DNA from: an uncultured Eubacteriales bacterium
GTDB lineage: Bacteria; Bacillota; Clostridia; Oscillospirales; Oscillospiraceae
DNA: 54,367 nucleotides
Direction of reading: 5' to 3'
Assembly (NCBI GenBank): GCA_900540545.1
Contig: UQGJ01000011.1
Location: 1-54,367 of the forward strand
Below, in pieces: positions 40,301 to 47,842 of the stretch. Every line of letters begins with the position of its first letter. Position 1 is the first letter of the stretch. Under the pieces are notes generated by a model that did no database searches, was not told the origin of the DNA, and saw only the letters and a program-made list of their open reading frames with translations. The translations under genes were made by a program, and so were the position numbers.

Positions 40301-41422
40301 TTGAAAGAAGAACGCACCTTTGTATGCAGCGCCTGCGGCCAGTCCCACCCCATCGCCCGGCGTATGCTGTTTGACGGCCAGGAACTCTGCCCCGACTGTG
40401 CAGAGACCACCACCACCCTCTGCGACCTTTGCGGTCAGCGGGTCTGGCTGGATGATTGTGTCGGGGCTTCCTCCCACCACCTGTGCCAGTCCTGCTATGA
40501 CCGCTACTATACCGAATGCTACCGCTGCGGCGCCATCATCCGCCTGGAGGACGCCCACTACCACGACGACGACCCGGACGAGGAAGAGCCCATGTGCGAC
40601 CGCTGCCACAACCACTGCAGCCGACCCAATTCCATCAATGACTACTACTACAAGCCCACCCCCATCTTCTACGGCGGCGCCTGTGACCGCTACTTCGGCG
40701 TGGAGCTGGAGATCGACGGGGCCGGGGAGGAGACAGAATCCGCGGACCGGCTCCTGGACATCGCCAACGCCGGGGCGGAGCTGGTCTACTGCAAGCATGA
40801 CGGCTCCCTGGACGACGGCTTCGAAATCGTCACCCACCCCATGACGTACGACTTCCACCGAACCAAAATGCCCTGGGAAGCTGTCCTGGCAGAGGCCGTC
40901 GCCATGGGCTACACCAGTCATCAGGCCCGCACCTGCGGCCTCCATGTCCACGTGAACCGCTCCACCTTCGGGGCCACGGAGCCGGAGCAGGACGTCCGGA
41001 TCGCCCGTGTCCTCTACTTCTTCGAAAAGCACTGGGAGGAGCTGCTGAAGTTCAGCCGCAGGACGGAGACCCAATTGAAACGCTGGGCCGCCCGCTATGG
41101 GTATAAGGAGCAGCCCATGGACATCCTGGACCACGCCAAGAAGGGCTATGGGGGTGGGCGGTATTCCTCTGTCAACCTCCAGAACCAGGACACCGTGGAG
41201 TTCCGTATCTTCCGGGGGACCCTCAAGTACAATACCCTGATCGCCACGTTGCAGATGATCGACCGGATCTGTGACGTGGCGCTTTCCATGTCCGACGAAG
41301 AGCTCAGGAGTATGTCCTGGACCACCTTCGTGTCCGGGTGCCAGCAGCCGGAACTGGTGCAGTACCTGAAGGAGCGTCGGCTCTACGTCAACGAGCCTGT
41401 CAACACGGAGGTGGAGCTCTGA
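40301..41422 (+). CDS. Amidoligase family protein with N-terminal zinc ribbons
   Basis: This 373-residue protein has at least five CxxC pairs in residues 9-105 (CSAC, CPDC, CDLC, CQSC, CYRC, CDRC), then an amidoligase domain of the glutamine-synthetase-like COOH-NH2 ligase group. That domain shows YFGVELEIDG (about 130), LVYCKHDGSLDDGFEIVTHP (about 163), TCGLHVHVN (about 210) and TVEFRIFRGTL (about 303). It would ligate an amine to a carboxylate on a peptide or protein using ATP. It starts with TTG 40301 after AAAGGAGG. The overlapping next gene is a class II glutaminase, which could supply ammonia. The acceptor is unknown. Confidence 0.9.
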   Translation: MKEERTFVCSACGQSHPIARRMLFDGQELCPDCAETTTTLCDLCGQRVWLDDCVGASSHHLCQSCYDRYYTECYRCGAIIRLEDAHYHDDDPDEEEPMCDRCHNHCSRPNSINDYYYKPTPIFYGGACDRYFGVELEIDGAGEETESADRLLDIANAGAELVYCKHDGSLDDGFEIVTHPMTYDFHRTKMPWEAVLAEAVAMGYTSHQARTCGLHVHVNRSTFGATEPEQDVRIARVLYFFEKHWEELLKFSRRTETQLKRWAARYGYKEQPMDILDHAKKGYGGGRYSSVNLQNQDTVEFRIFRGTLKYNTLIATLQMIDRICDVALSMSDEELRSMSWTTFVSGCQQPELVQYLKERRLYVNEPVNTEVEL

Positions 41423-42336
41423 TGTGCTGTCTCTTCGGGATCATCGACTATGGACACAACTTCACCGGCAGACAGAAGGCCCGAATCCTCTCCATCCTCT
41501 CTGCCGAGTGCGAGGCCAGGGGCACCGACGCCACCGGGATCGCCTACAACAGCGGCGGGCGGCTGCACATCTACAAGCGGCCTCTGCCCGCCCACAGGCT
41601 GCGGTTCGCCCTGCCCAATGACACCCCGGCCATCATGGGCCACACCCGTATGACCACCCAGGGCAGTGAGAAGCGGAACGGCAACAACCACCCGTTTCAG
41701 GGCGCTGTCCAGGGCCGCCCCTTCGCCCTGGCCCACAACGGGGTACTCTACAATGACCTGGTCCTGCGCGATACCCTGCACCTGCCCAGCACCAGTATCC
41801 AGACCGACAGCTACGTCGCCGTCCAGCTTTTGGAGCAGCAGAATGCCCTCGGTTTCGACAGTCTGAAGTACATGGCCGAAGCGGTGGAGGGGTCCTTTAC
41901 CTTCACCGTGCTGGATGGGCAGGAGAACCTGTATATCGTCAAGGGGGACAATCCCATGTGCCTGTGCCACTTCCCCAGGACCGGCCTTTATCTCTATGCC
42001 TCCACGGATGTGATCCTGGGGCGGGCGCTGAAGAGGCTGCATATCCCCCTGGAGAAGCCGATGCGGGTGGAGACCGATTGCGGGGACATCCTCAAAATCA
42101 GCTGGGCGGGGGCCATTACCAGGGGGCACTTCCACAACGACAAGCTCCGCCAGCCGTGGTACAGCCCAATATACTGTCCCGGCAGGAAGCTGGCCTGGGA
42201 ACAGGAGGACTACATCGACGAGCTGAAATCCGTCGCCGCCTCCTTCGGCTACACCCCGGAAATGATCGACCGTCTCATCGACCAGGGCTTCTCCACAGAC
42301 GAGCTGGAGGAAATGCTCTACTGCGGAGAATTGTAA
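41422..42336 (+). CDS. Class II glutamine amidotransferase (GlmS/PurF-type glutaminase)
   Basis: This 304-residue protein begins MCCLFGIIDYG, so Cys2 becomes the N-terminal nucleophile after Met removal. Ntn-hydrolase motifs are GTDATGIAY, MGHTRMTTQG (Arg for glutamine carboxylate) and ALAHNGVLYND (Asn-Gly oxyanion site). It lacks a sugar isomerase or phosphoribosyl domain, so it is a stand-alone glutaminase partner. The start overlaps the amidoligase stop (TGATG), indicating a complex. The longer reading frame upstream lies inside the amidoligase gene and is not used, because Cys2 must be terminal. Confidence 0.9.
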   Translation: MCCLFGIIDYGHNFTGRQKARILSILSAECEARGTDATGIAYNSGGRLHIYKRPLPAHRLRFALPNDTPAIMGHTRMTTQGSEKRNGNNHPFQGAVQGRPFALAHNGVLYNDLVLRDTLHLPSTSIQTDSYVAVQLLEQQNALGFDSLKYMAEAVEGSFTFTVLDGQENLYIVKGDNPMCLCHFPRTGLYLYASTDVILGRALKRLHIPLEKPMRVETDCGDILKISWAGAITRGHFHNDKLRQPWYSPIYCPGRKLAWEQEDYIDELKSVAASFGYTPEMIDRLIDQGFSTDELEEMLYCGEL

Positions 42337-42341
42337 ATAGG

Positions 42342-42370
42342 TTGTATTTCGCCTATTCACGGCGTATAAT
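42342..42370 (+). promoter_or_regulatory. Promoter of the phd-doc locus
   Basis: TTGTAT (42342-42347) and a perfect TATAAT (42365-42370) are exactly 17 nt apart, just downstream of the glutaminase stop. The antitoxin gene starts 24 nt later. Confidence 0.8.
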
Positions 42371-42393
42371 AGAAGCACAAGGAGGTGCTTCTT

Positions 42394-42636
42394 ATGAATA
42401 TCAGTACCGATACCATTGTCTCTATCACCGAAGCAAACCAGAATTTTTCTAAGGTGGCCCGGTTGGTGGATGAACACGGCTCCGCAGTCATTCTGAAAAA
42501 CAATGTTCCCCGTTACCTCATTCTTGATTTTCAGCAGGCCGACCAGGAGCAGGAGCTGCCGTCCGAGGATGTGCGAGAGCTCTCCCAGCGGTTGATTGCC
42601 AAGAACCGGGAAGCCTATGAGGAGCTTGCCAAATGA
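42394..42636 (+). CDS. phd: Phd/YefM family antitoxin
   Basis: This 80-residue protein has the Phd/YefM N-terminal fold (VSITEANQNFSKVARLVDEHG, SAVILKNNVPRYLI) and an acidic, disordered C-terminal tail that would block the toxin. ATG 42394 follows AAGGAGG. The toxin gene overlaps by 4 nt. It normally also represses its own promoter. Confidence 0.9.
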   Translation: MNISTDTIVSITEANQNFSKVARLVDEHGSAVILKNNVPRYLILDFQQADQEQELPSEDVRELSQRLIAKNREAYEELAK

Positions 42637-43010
42637 ACCGCCTGACGAAAAAACAGGTGCAGTTGATCCACAGCGACCTGATTGCCGCAACCGGCGGTTT
42701 GGGCGGTCTGCGGGATGATGGACTATTGGAATCTGCGTTGAACGCGCCTTTCCAGACCTTTGACGGCCAGCCCCTCTATCCATCCGTCCAGCAGAAGGCC
42801 GCGCGGCTTTGCTATGCACTGGTGCAGAATCATCCGTTTGTGGATGGGAATAAGCGCATCGGTGTTCACGTCATGCTGGTGTTTCTGCTGATGAATGGCG
42901 TGGAGCTGGCGTATTCCCAAGCGGAACTGATTGAGCTCGGCCTGTCATTGGCCGCCGGGCAAAGGAGCTACGAGGAAGTTCTGCGGTGGATCGTGAACCA
43001 CCAGTTATAA
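42633..43010 (+). CDS. doc: Death-on-curing toxin Doc (Fic fold)
   Basis: This 125-residue toxin carries the Doc motif HPFVDGNKRIG (about residue 65). Doc kinases phosphorylate elongation factor Tu and stop translation. Gene order and the ATGA overlap with the antitoxin are standard. On this element it probably stabilises inheritance after excision or supports defence. The active-site residues appear intact. Confidence 0.92.
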   Translation: MNRLTKKQVQLIHSDLIAATGGLGGLRDDGLLESALNAPFQTFDGQPLYPSVQQKAARLCYALVQNHPFVDGNKRIGVHVMLVFLLMNGVELAYSQAELIELGLSLAAGQRSYEEVLRWIVNHQL

Positions 43011-43011
43011 C

Positions 43012-43048
43012 GAAGAGCGGCGGCACCTTTGTGATGCCGCCGCTCTTC
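43012..43048 (+). terminator. Terminator of phd-doc
   Basis: GAAGAGCGGCGGCA and TGCCGCCGCTCTTC form a perfect 14-bp stem right after the stop, followed by TGTGTCTT. Confidence 0.85.
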
Positions 43049-43083
43049 TGTGTCTTAATAGGGTATACCCTTGTGACACCCAT

Positions 43084-43160
43084 AAAAAGAGTCCCAATAG
43101 AGTTGGTTTCCAGGTTTTGAGACGTCTCAAGACCGAAAGCCACCCTATTGGGACTTTTTA
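43084..43160. repeat. Nested inverted repeat with a 14-bp central palindrome
   Basis: Outer arms AGTCCCAATAG and CTATTGGGACT flank an inner perfect palindrome TTGAGACGTCTCAA (43117-43130). The structure covers the gap between doc and the Fic remnant and overlaps the last codons of the remnant. It may be a terminator, a recombination site for the nearby resolvase or the end of a lost element. Confidence 0.65.
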
Positions 43161-43429
43161 TTCTGTTATCTGCGCCAGGACCTGCCGCAGCGTATCCGTT
43201 ACGCCGCTGGCCGCATGGATGGTCGCAATCATCATCTGGTCGCTGTCCACAGCCGCAAAGTTCAACCTGTATCCCGCCCGCTGGGCAAGCTGTCAAAAAT
43301 AGAGCCGCTGGACCCGTACATTTCCCTCCCGGAACGGGTGAAGATAATTGACAGACGAATAAAAATCCGTCAGCTCGTCCAGGAAGGTCTCCCGCGCCAA
43401 CCCGCAGAGGAGGCGTCGATGCGATAGCC
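43158..43429 (-). pseudogene. Fic family protein remnant
   Basis: Conceptual translation on the minus strand gives GLARETFLDELTDFYSSVNY, then LHPFREGNVRVQRLYF, a TGA stop, then QLAQRAGYRLNFAAVDSDQM and DTLRQVLAQITE. This is a Fic domain whose core motif HxFxxGNGR has become HPFREGNVR, with a premature stop and a missing N-terminus. It directly follows a VbhA-type antitoxin gene, so this is a decayed Fic/VbhA toxin-antitoxin pair. Confidence 0.8.
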
Positions 43430-43434
43430 CACGT

Positions 43435-43617
43435 TCAGCCCTCCCGGTGATACTTCTCATTGAGCTGGGCCAGACATTCTTCCATGGTGCGCTTGCCTCT
43501 CAACACATCAAGGCACATGGCCTTGATCTGCTCGGTCAACGCCAAGCCCTCCATTTCGGCGGACATAGCGAGGTTATCAAAAATATTCGGCAGCGCCGCC
43601 ATTTGTGCTTCAGACAT
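43435..43617 (-). CDS. VbhA-like antitoxin
   Basis: This 60-residue protein (MSEAQMAALPNIFDNLAMSA ... TEQIKAMCLDVLRGKRTMEECLAQL region) resembles the VbhA family. VbhA inhibits Fic toxins by placing an inhibitory helix on the ATP site. ATG 43617 is used; the longer frame overlaps the start of the divergent resolvase gene and lacks a ribosome site. Its partner toxin just downstream is broken, so the gene appears to be an orphan. Confidence 0.8.
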   Translation of the reverse strand: MSEAQMAALPNIFDNLAMSAEMEGLALTEQIKAMCLDVLRGKRTMEECLAQLNEKYHREG

Positions 43618-43664
43618 AAAATCACTTCCCAGCAGTAGTTTACCACGAAGGAGGCGTTCAATCA

Positions 43665-44216
43665 ATGAAAATCGGCTATATCCGCGTCAGTACCCAGGAG
43701 CAAAACACCATCCGCCAGGAAGTGCTGATGGAATCGCTGGGCGTGGATGAGCTATACATCGACAGGGCCAGCGGCAAAAATGCAGACCGCCCGGAGCTGC
43801 GCAAGCTGCTCCGCTACGTCCGGCAGGGCGACACCGTGATTGTGGAGGCCATCAGCAGGTTCGCCAGGAATACCCGCGACCTGCTGGACTTGGTGGAGCA
43901 GCTTACGGAGAAACGGGTGGAGTTCGTCTCGAAGAAGGAGGCCATCGACACCACCACACCCAGTGGCAAGTTCATGCTCACCATCTTCGGGGCGGTGGCG
44001 GAGCTGGAGCGGGACTACATCCTGCAGCGCCAGCGGGAGGGCATCGACATTGCCAAGGCCCAGGGCAAGTACCAGGGCCGCAAGCCCATCCGGCACCCGG
44101 ACATGGAAAAGGTCCTGGCCTGGTGGAGGCGCGGCGAGGTCACGGCGGTCCAGGCCAGGAAGCTGCTGGGTATGACCAAGGCGACCTTCTACCGGAAAGC
44201 AAAAAAGAGTAGCTGA
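43665..44216 (+). CDS. Small serine recombinase (resolvase/invertase)
   Basis: This 183-residue resolvase begins KIGYIRVSTQEQNTIRQ (catalytic Ser in RVST) and has SRFARNTRDLLDLV, GKFMLTIFGAVAELERDYI and a C-terminal HTH with GRKPIRHPDMEKV and KATFYRKAKK. It could resolve dimers or invert DNA; it is less likely than the large recombinase to catalyse dpaA integration. AAGGAGG precedes the ATG. Confidence 0.93.
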   Translation: MKIGYIRVSTQEQNTIRQEVLMESLGVDELYIDRASGKNADRPELRKLLRYVRQGDTVIVEAISRFARNTRDLLDLVEQLTEKRVEFVSKKEAIDTTTPSGKFMLTIFGAVAELERDYILQRQREGIDIAKAQGKYQGRKPIRHPDMEKVLAWWRRGEVTAVQARKLLGMTKATFYRKAKKSS

Positions 44217-44230
44217 CGCTACTCTTTTTT
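44201..44230. terminator. Shared bidirectional terminator
   Basis: AAAAAAGAGTAGC and GCTACTCTTTTTT form a 13-bp stem that overlaps the 3' ends of the convergent resolvase and XRE genes. Confidence 0.9.
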
Positions 44231-44548
44231 ATCGTCCAAAGCCAGCAGGAAGCTCTTGATCACAGTCTCCAGGTAGGGCAGCTTTTCAGCGGGACACTGT
44301 TGCAGCATGAGAGCGGTTGGGCTGGTATCAGAGGGAATACCTTCCGATCCGAACAGGATGTAATCCGTGGGGAGCTTCAGGATATTGGAGATTCGGCACA
44401 GCGTTGGGACGGACATCCCCTTCAGCCCCAGCTCAATATCGGAGCAAAACTTCGGCGTCACATCCAATTGTTCCGCAAACTGCTCTCTGGTATAGCCTAA
44501 AAACTCCCGCTGCCTTCTGATCCTTGCACCCACACTGCCCCAATCCAT
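44219..44548 (-). CDS. XRE family helix-turn-helix regulator
   Basis: This 109-residue protein has an N-terminal HTH_3 domain (IRRQREFLGYTREQFAEQLD, PKFCSDIELGLKGMSVPTL) and a C-terminal helical tail. It likely is the regulator of the element right arm, acting on the intergenic region shared with the SLH gene. ATG 44548 begins just before the domain. Confidence 0.9.
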   Translation of the reverse strand: MDWGSVGARIRRQREFLGYTREQFAEQLDVTPKFCSDIELGLKGMSVPTLCRISNILKLPTDYILFGSEGIPSDTSPTALMLQQCPAEKLPYLETVIKSFLLALDDKKE

Positions 44549-44615
44549 AGCGACACCCCATCAAGTTTTCTTCAGTTTACCCCGGATAGTTATTGCATTG
44601 AATAAACTTTTGGGG

Positions 44616-44644
44616 TAGACATGTATAAACTATAAGGGTATAAT
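44616..44644 (+). promoter_or_regulatory. Promoter of the SLH protein gene
   Basis: TAGACA (44616-44621) and a perfect TATAAT (44639-44644) are 17 nt apart, about 70 nt ahead of the ATG in an AT-rich leader. Confidence 0.7.
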
Positions 44645-44712
44645 ATGGGTAACTGGCAGCTATCATTACGTTTGTTTCTATTGCAAAAAATAACTAAGGA
44701 GGCACCACAAAA

Positions 44713-46515
44713 ATGAAAAAGCGATTACTGGCTCTGACTCTGTCCCTTGCCTTGGTATTCTCTCTTGTCTCCGCTTCTGCCGTGGATTACGGTGCGGAAC
44801 TCAATCCCAACGAAAAGACTTACAGCCAGACCTTCACAGACGTGCCCACCGGGCACTGGGCCTTCGAGTATATCGGAGAACTGGTGGAGCGTGGAGCCGT
44901 CAACGGCTACCCGGACGGTAAGTTCTACCCAGACAAAATCGTGACGCGGGAGGAATTTGCCAAAATCATGGTGGTGGCCGCGGGAATGATCCCCACCGCC
45001 ACCCAGACCAGCAGCTACGTCGACGTGCCCGCCAGCTATTGGGCCAGCCCCTATGTGGAGTCCGCCCGGCCCTATATGACGGCCTACCACATGACCGACG
45101 GGCTCTACTTTCAGCCCAAGGCCGGGGCCCTGCGGGAGGACATCGCCGTGGCGGTGGTCAAACTCAAGGGCTACGACACCCAGCTGGCCGATTTGAGCAT
45201 TCTTGACACCATGTTCAGCGACGTGTCCGGCATCTCCGAGTCCGCGCGGCCCTACGTGGCCCTGGCGGTGGAGAACGGCATCATCAGCGGCTATGTGGAC
45301 GGCACCTTCCGGGGGCAGGCCACCATCACCCGCTCCGAGGCGGCGGCCATGCTGTGGCGCTCCTTCCAGTACGGCAGCGACCAGAAGGTGGTGACCGGGG
45401 ACACGGCCCAGCCCAGCCCGGTCCCCTCTGCCGTGGTAACGCCCAAGCCCACGACCACCCCGAAGCCTACCGCCACACCCAAGCCCACCGCGACGCCCAA
45501 GCCGACAGCCACCCCCGCGCCGACACCGACGCCTACCCCCAAGCCCACGCCTATGCCCACCCCCACGCCGGAGCCGGAAAAGCCCTATCTCGCCGACACC
45601 GTCACCCGGGCCAACATCACCGACACCGAAATGATGGTTACCATGGACGACGACAGTAACCTCATCTATTATGATGCCGGCCAGGACGCCATCCTCTCTC
45701 TGGACCCGGACAGCGGCAGCGTGGATACCCTGCTGGATGTGGAGAGCGCCACCTTTGATTCCACCATCCCCGCCCAGGGCGAGACGCAGGAAACCACAGT
45801 CACCTATACCGACCTGACCGTCAAGCAGGTCTTTTGGGACGGCGTGGGCGGCCGATTGCTGGTCTATGGCACCTTTGCCTCCGTCCAGGGCAACCAGGAC
45901 GACGGATGGGAACTGCCGGAGGCGGTGGACAAGAGTTATTCCGCCATCTTTACGCTGACGGATGGAGAGTTGGAGTTCTTCGGAAAGGTGCCGGAAAGGT
46001 ATGGCTACCCGTTCTATGGCGTTATCTGTCCCCTGGATAATGGGGACTTTGTAGTGAGATATAAATATGAATCCGGTCGTTCTAGCTACTATTACATTTA
46101 TAGCTTTGAAAGCAATAGTCGGATTACAAATATTAGCTATGACGCTAGTTACTTCTCAGCTTTGATTCAAGCGGGCCGGGATATTTACCGAGTATCTTAT
46201 AGTGATGATAATATTTACAAATACGATTATGGCAGCAACACTTGGACAAACATCGGCTCCTTGCCTACCGTCTATGCCCTTGCCTACCAAAACAACGTTT
46301 TCTACACTTGGACCAGCAAAGAGATTCGCGCCACCCGGCCCACCGATGCGGCCAAGCAGACCAAGCTGAATCCCTCCACTGACGTGGATGTGGTGGACCT
46401 GCGCCCCCTGCCCACCAGCCCCAACAACCTCTTCGTCACCGCCGACGAGCAGTATCTCTTCTACGACTCCTCCGCCAAGTCCATCCGCATGATCTACACA
46501 AACCCGGACTACTGA
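44713..46515 (+). CDS. Secreted SLH-domain protein with Pro/Thr linker
   Basis: This 600-residue protein has a signal peptide (cleavage after SASA, about residue 23). Three S-layer homology repeats cover about residues 35-225 (FTDVPTGHWAFEYI, YVDVPASYWASPYV, FSDVSGISESARPYV). A linker of TPKPTATP repeats (about 240-290) and a C-terminal domain with repeated Tyr-rich beta segments, possibly a beta-propeller, follow. SLH repeats anchor proteins to pyruvylated wall polysaccharide. It is an unusual passenger for a mobile element and might be surface cargo. Composition shifts to AT-rich near residues 450-510. An AAGGAGG site precedes the ATG. Confidence 0.9.
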   Translation: MKKRLLALTLSLALVFSLVSASAVDYGAELNPNEKTYSQTFTDVPTGHWAFEYIGELVERGAVNGYPDGKFYPDKIVTREEFAKIMVVAAGMIPTATQTSSYVDVPASYWASPYVESARPYMTAYHMTDGLYFQPKAGALREDIAVAVVKLKGYDTQLADLSILDTMFSDVSGISESARPYVALAVENGIISGYVDGTFRGQATITRSEAAAMLWRSFQYGSDQKVVTGDTAQPSPVPSAVVTPKPTTTPKPTATPKPTATPKPTATPAPTPTPTPKPTPMPTPTPEPEKPYLADTVTRANITDTEMMVTMDDDSNLIYYDAGQDAILSLDPDSGSVDTLLDVESATFDSTIPAQGETQETTVTYTDLTVKQVFWDGVGGRLLVYGTFASVQGNQDDGWELPEAVDKSYSAIFTLTDGELEFFGKVPERYGYPFYGVICPLDNGDFVVRYKYESGRSSYYYIYSFESNSRITNISYDASYFSALIQAGRDIYRVSYSDDNIYKYDYGSNTWTNIGSLPTVYALAYQNNVFYTWTSKEIRATRPTDAAKQTKLNPSTDVDVVDLRPLPTSPNNLFVTADEQYLFYDSSAKSIRMIYTNPDY

Positions 46516-46524
46516 TATAAAAAA

Positions 46525-46562
46525 GGAGCGGCGGTATGGCTCTATCACCATACCGCCGCTCC
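46525..46562 (+). terminator. Terminator after the SLH gene
   Basis: GGAGCGGCGGTATGG and CCATACCGCCGCTCC form a perfect 15-bp stem, preceded by AAAAAA. The following gene starts only 20 nt later, so some readthrough is likely. Confidence 0.75.
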
Positions 46563-46582
46563 ACCTACAGGGGAGAACGCAA

Positions 46583-47182
46583 ATGAAAAAAGGTATCATC
46601 GTGCTTGGGGTGGTGGCTGCCGCCATATTCTTTTTTTCTAAGTCAGAGCCTTCCACCACCACTCAATATGTATCGCGTACCGCCTCGTCAACTTTGGGAC
46701 AGTCTGCCAGCAATTCCAATGGCAGCTCCAACGATTTGAGCGAGGCCATCGGGCAAATTTCGGGTGAGTTCAAAGAAGGCGTGGAATCTATTATCGGCGA
46801 AGGTAGCGCCAGCCTGCTTCTTGATGGTGGTAATCGCTTTGCTTTTGACTGCGCAGAGGATTGGTTTCTCACGCAATTGTGCGCTGAATCAGAAATGGCA
46901 GTGGAATGTCTTCCATACGAGGATGATTTTGTGGAACGCCGTGAGACGCACCAGAAAAGCGAATATGAGGAGCTTGGGGATTATTCAGAGTATTGGGTTG
47001 GGTTGATTGCTACACTGACGGATGACGATGGGCAATCATTAACGGATGCTGTCATCATCACCATTCAACTGTCCGAAGATAACTGGGGTACTTATTTCAT
47101 TACAGACGTGGAAGATACATTTCATATTTTCGATTTGGAAATCGGTAACCCAATACTAGGAATTTACTCCACCAAGGACTGA
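46583..47182 (+). CDS. Hypothetical exported/anchored protein
   Basis: This 199-residue protein has an N-terminal hydrophobic helix (GIIVLGVVAAAIFFF), a Ser/Asn/Thr-rich linker and an acidic C-terminal domain (VGLIATLTDDDGQSLTDAV, WGTYFITDVED). It is probably anchored with the domain outside. Not recognised. AT-rich, like the next gene, and unlike the SLH gene before it. Confidence 0.75.
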   Translation: MKKGIIVLGVVAAAIFFFSKSEPSTTTQYVSRTASSTLGQSASNSNGSSNDLSEAIGQISGEFKEGVESIIGEGSASLLLDGGNRFAFDCAEDWFLTQLCAESEMAVECLPYEDDFVERRETHQKSEYEELGDYSEYWVGLIATLTDDDGQSLTDAVIITIQLSEDNWGTYFITDVEDTFHIFDLEIGNPILGIYSTKD

Positions 47183-47224
47183 AACTGTCTGTACTTCTAT
47201 ATATAATAAATGGGGGAATATTAT

Positions 47225-47761
47225 ATGGGTGCTTTAGAGGATAGATTACATGAGTTAGAAGCAGATCTTCAAAAGTGTGATTATTTTATAAATCAGTTCG
47301 GCAATGAAGCAAAACTTGATTTAATGGAAGCAAAGCATGACTACGAAGAAGCCTGCAGAGACTTAGAACAGAAAAAAATAAGTTGTGAAAGGGAATTTCA
47401 GTCAGAGCTGACAATGATGAAACGGAAAGGATATAGCCAGCAACAGATCAATAACACTAGGGCCGTACTCTATACTGGGCCGGTTGAAAATGCCGAGGAT
47501 TACAAAGATGAGATGTTACGTCTATATCAGGAAGCAAAACGATATGTAGATGAATATCCAGCCGAAAGAGCAGTCGCAATTAGGGACAGAGTAAAAATTG
47601 TGTCAGAAATTCAAGATTTGAGACGTAAGCTTGGCATGTCACCCGGAAGCTATAGTAACAGCAAAGATAACGGGCAAGAGGCCACATTAGGAAATCAGGT
47701 CCTAGGGCTTATTTTCCTCATTATACTTTTCTTCACACTAAAATCCTGCTTGTTTGGATAG
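47225..47761 (+). CDS. Hypothetical coiled-coil, tail-anchored protein
   Basis: This 178-residue protein has long coiled-coil segments (LEDRLHELEADLQKCDYF and EEACRDLEQKKISCEREF) and a C-terminal membrane helix (VLGLIFLIILFFTLKSCLFG). It would face the cytosol as a tail-anchored protein. I start at ATG 47225, which has GGGGGA at 7 nt; another in-frame ATG is five codons upstream. Function unknown. It is the last gene before the right attachment site. Confidence 0.75.
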   Translation: MGALEDRLHELEADLQKCDYFINQFGNEAKLDLMEAKHDYEEACRDLEQKKISCEREFQSELTMMKRKGYSQQQINNTRAVLYTGPVENAEDYKDEMLRLYQEAKRYVDEYPAERAVAIRDRVKIVSEIQDLRRKLGMSPGSYSNSKDNGQEATLGNQVLGLIFLIILFFTLKSCLFG

Positions 47762-47786
47762 ACTGTGAATACAACATTTGCCCATA

Positions 47787-47826
47787 AGGCGAGGGTAAGA
47801 GTAGTAGGACGTTCTTACCCTCGCCT
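47787..47826 (+). terminator. Terminator at the right end of the element
   Basis: AGGCGAGGGTAAG and CTTACCCTCGCCT form a perfect 13-bp stem followed by TTGATTT, just inside the right attachment arm. It would stop element transcripts from entering dpaA antisense. Confidence 0.85.
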
Positions 47827-47842
47827 TTGATTTGTTGAATTA

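Noticed and set aside
43665..44216. The 183-residue resolvase as the integrase of the dpaA element
   Set aside because: Small resolvases normally act on accessory-site complexes within one molecule. The symmetric arms and 2-bp core fit the large serine recombinase at 34280-35899 better.
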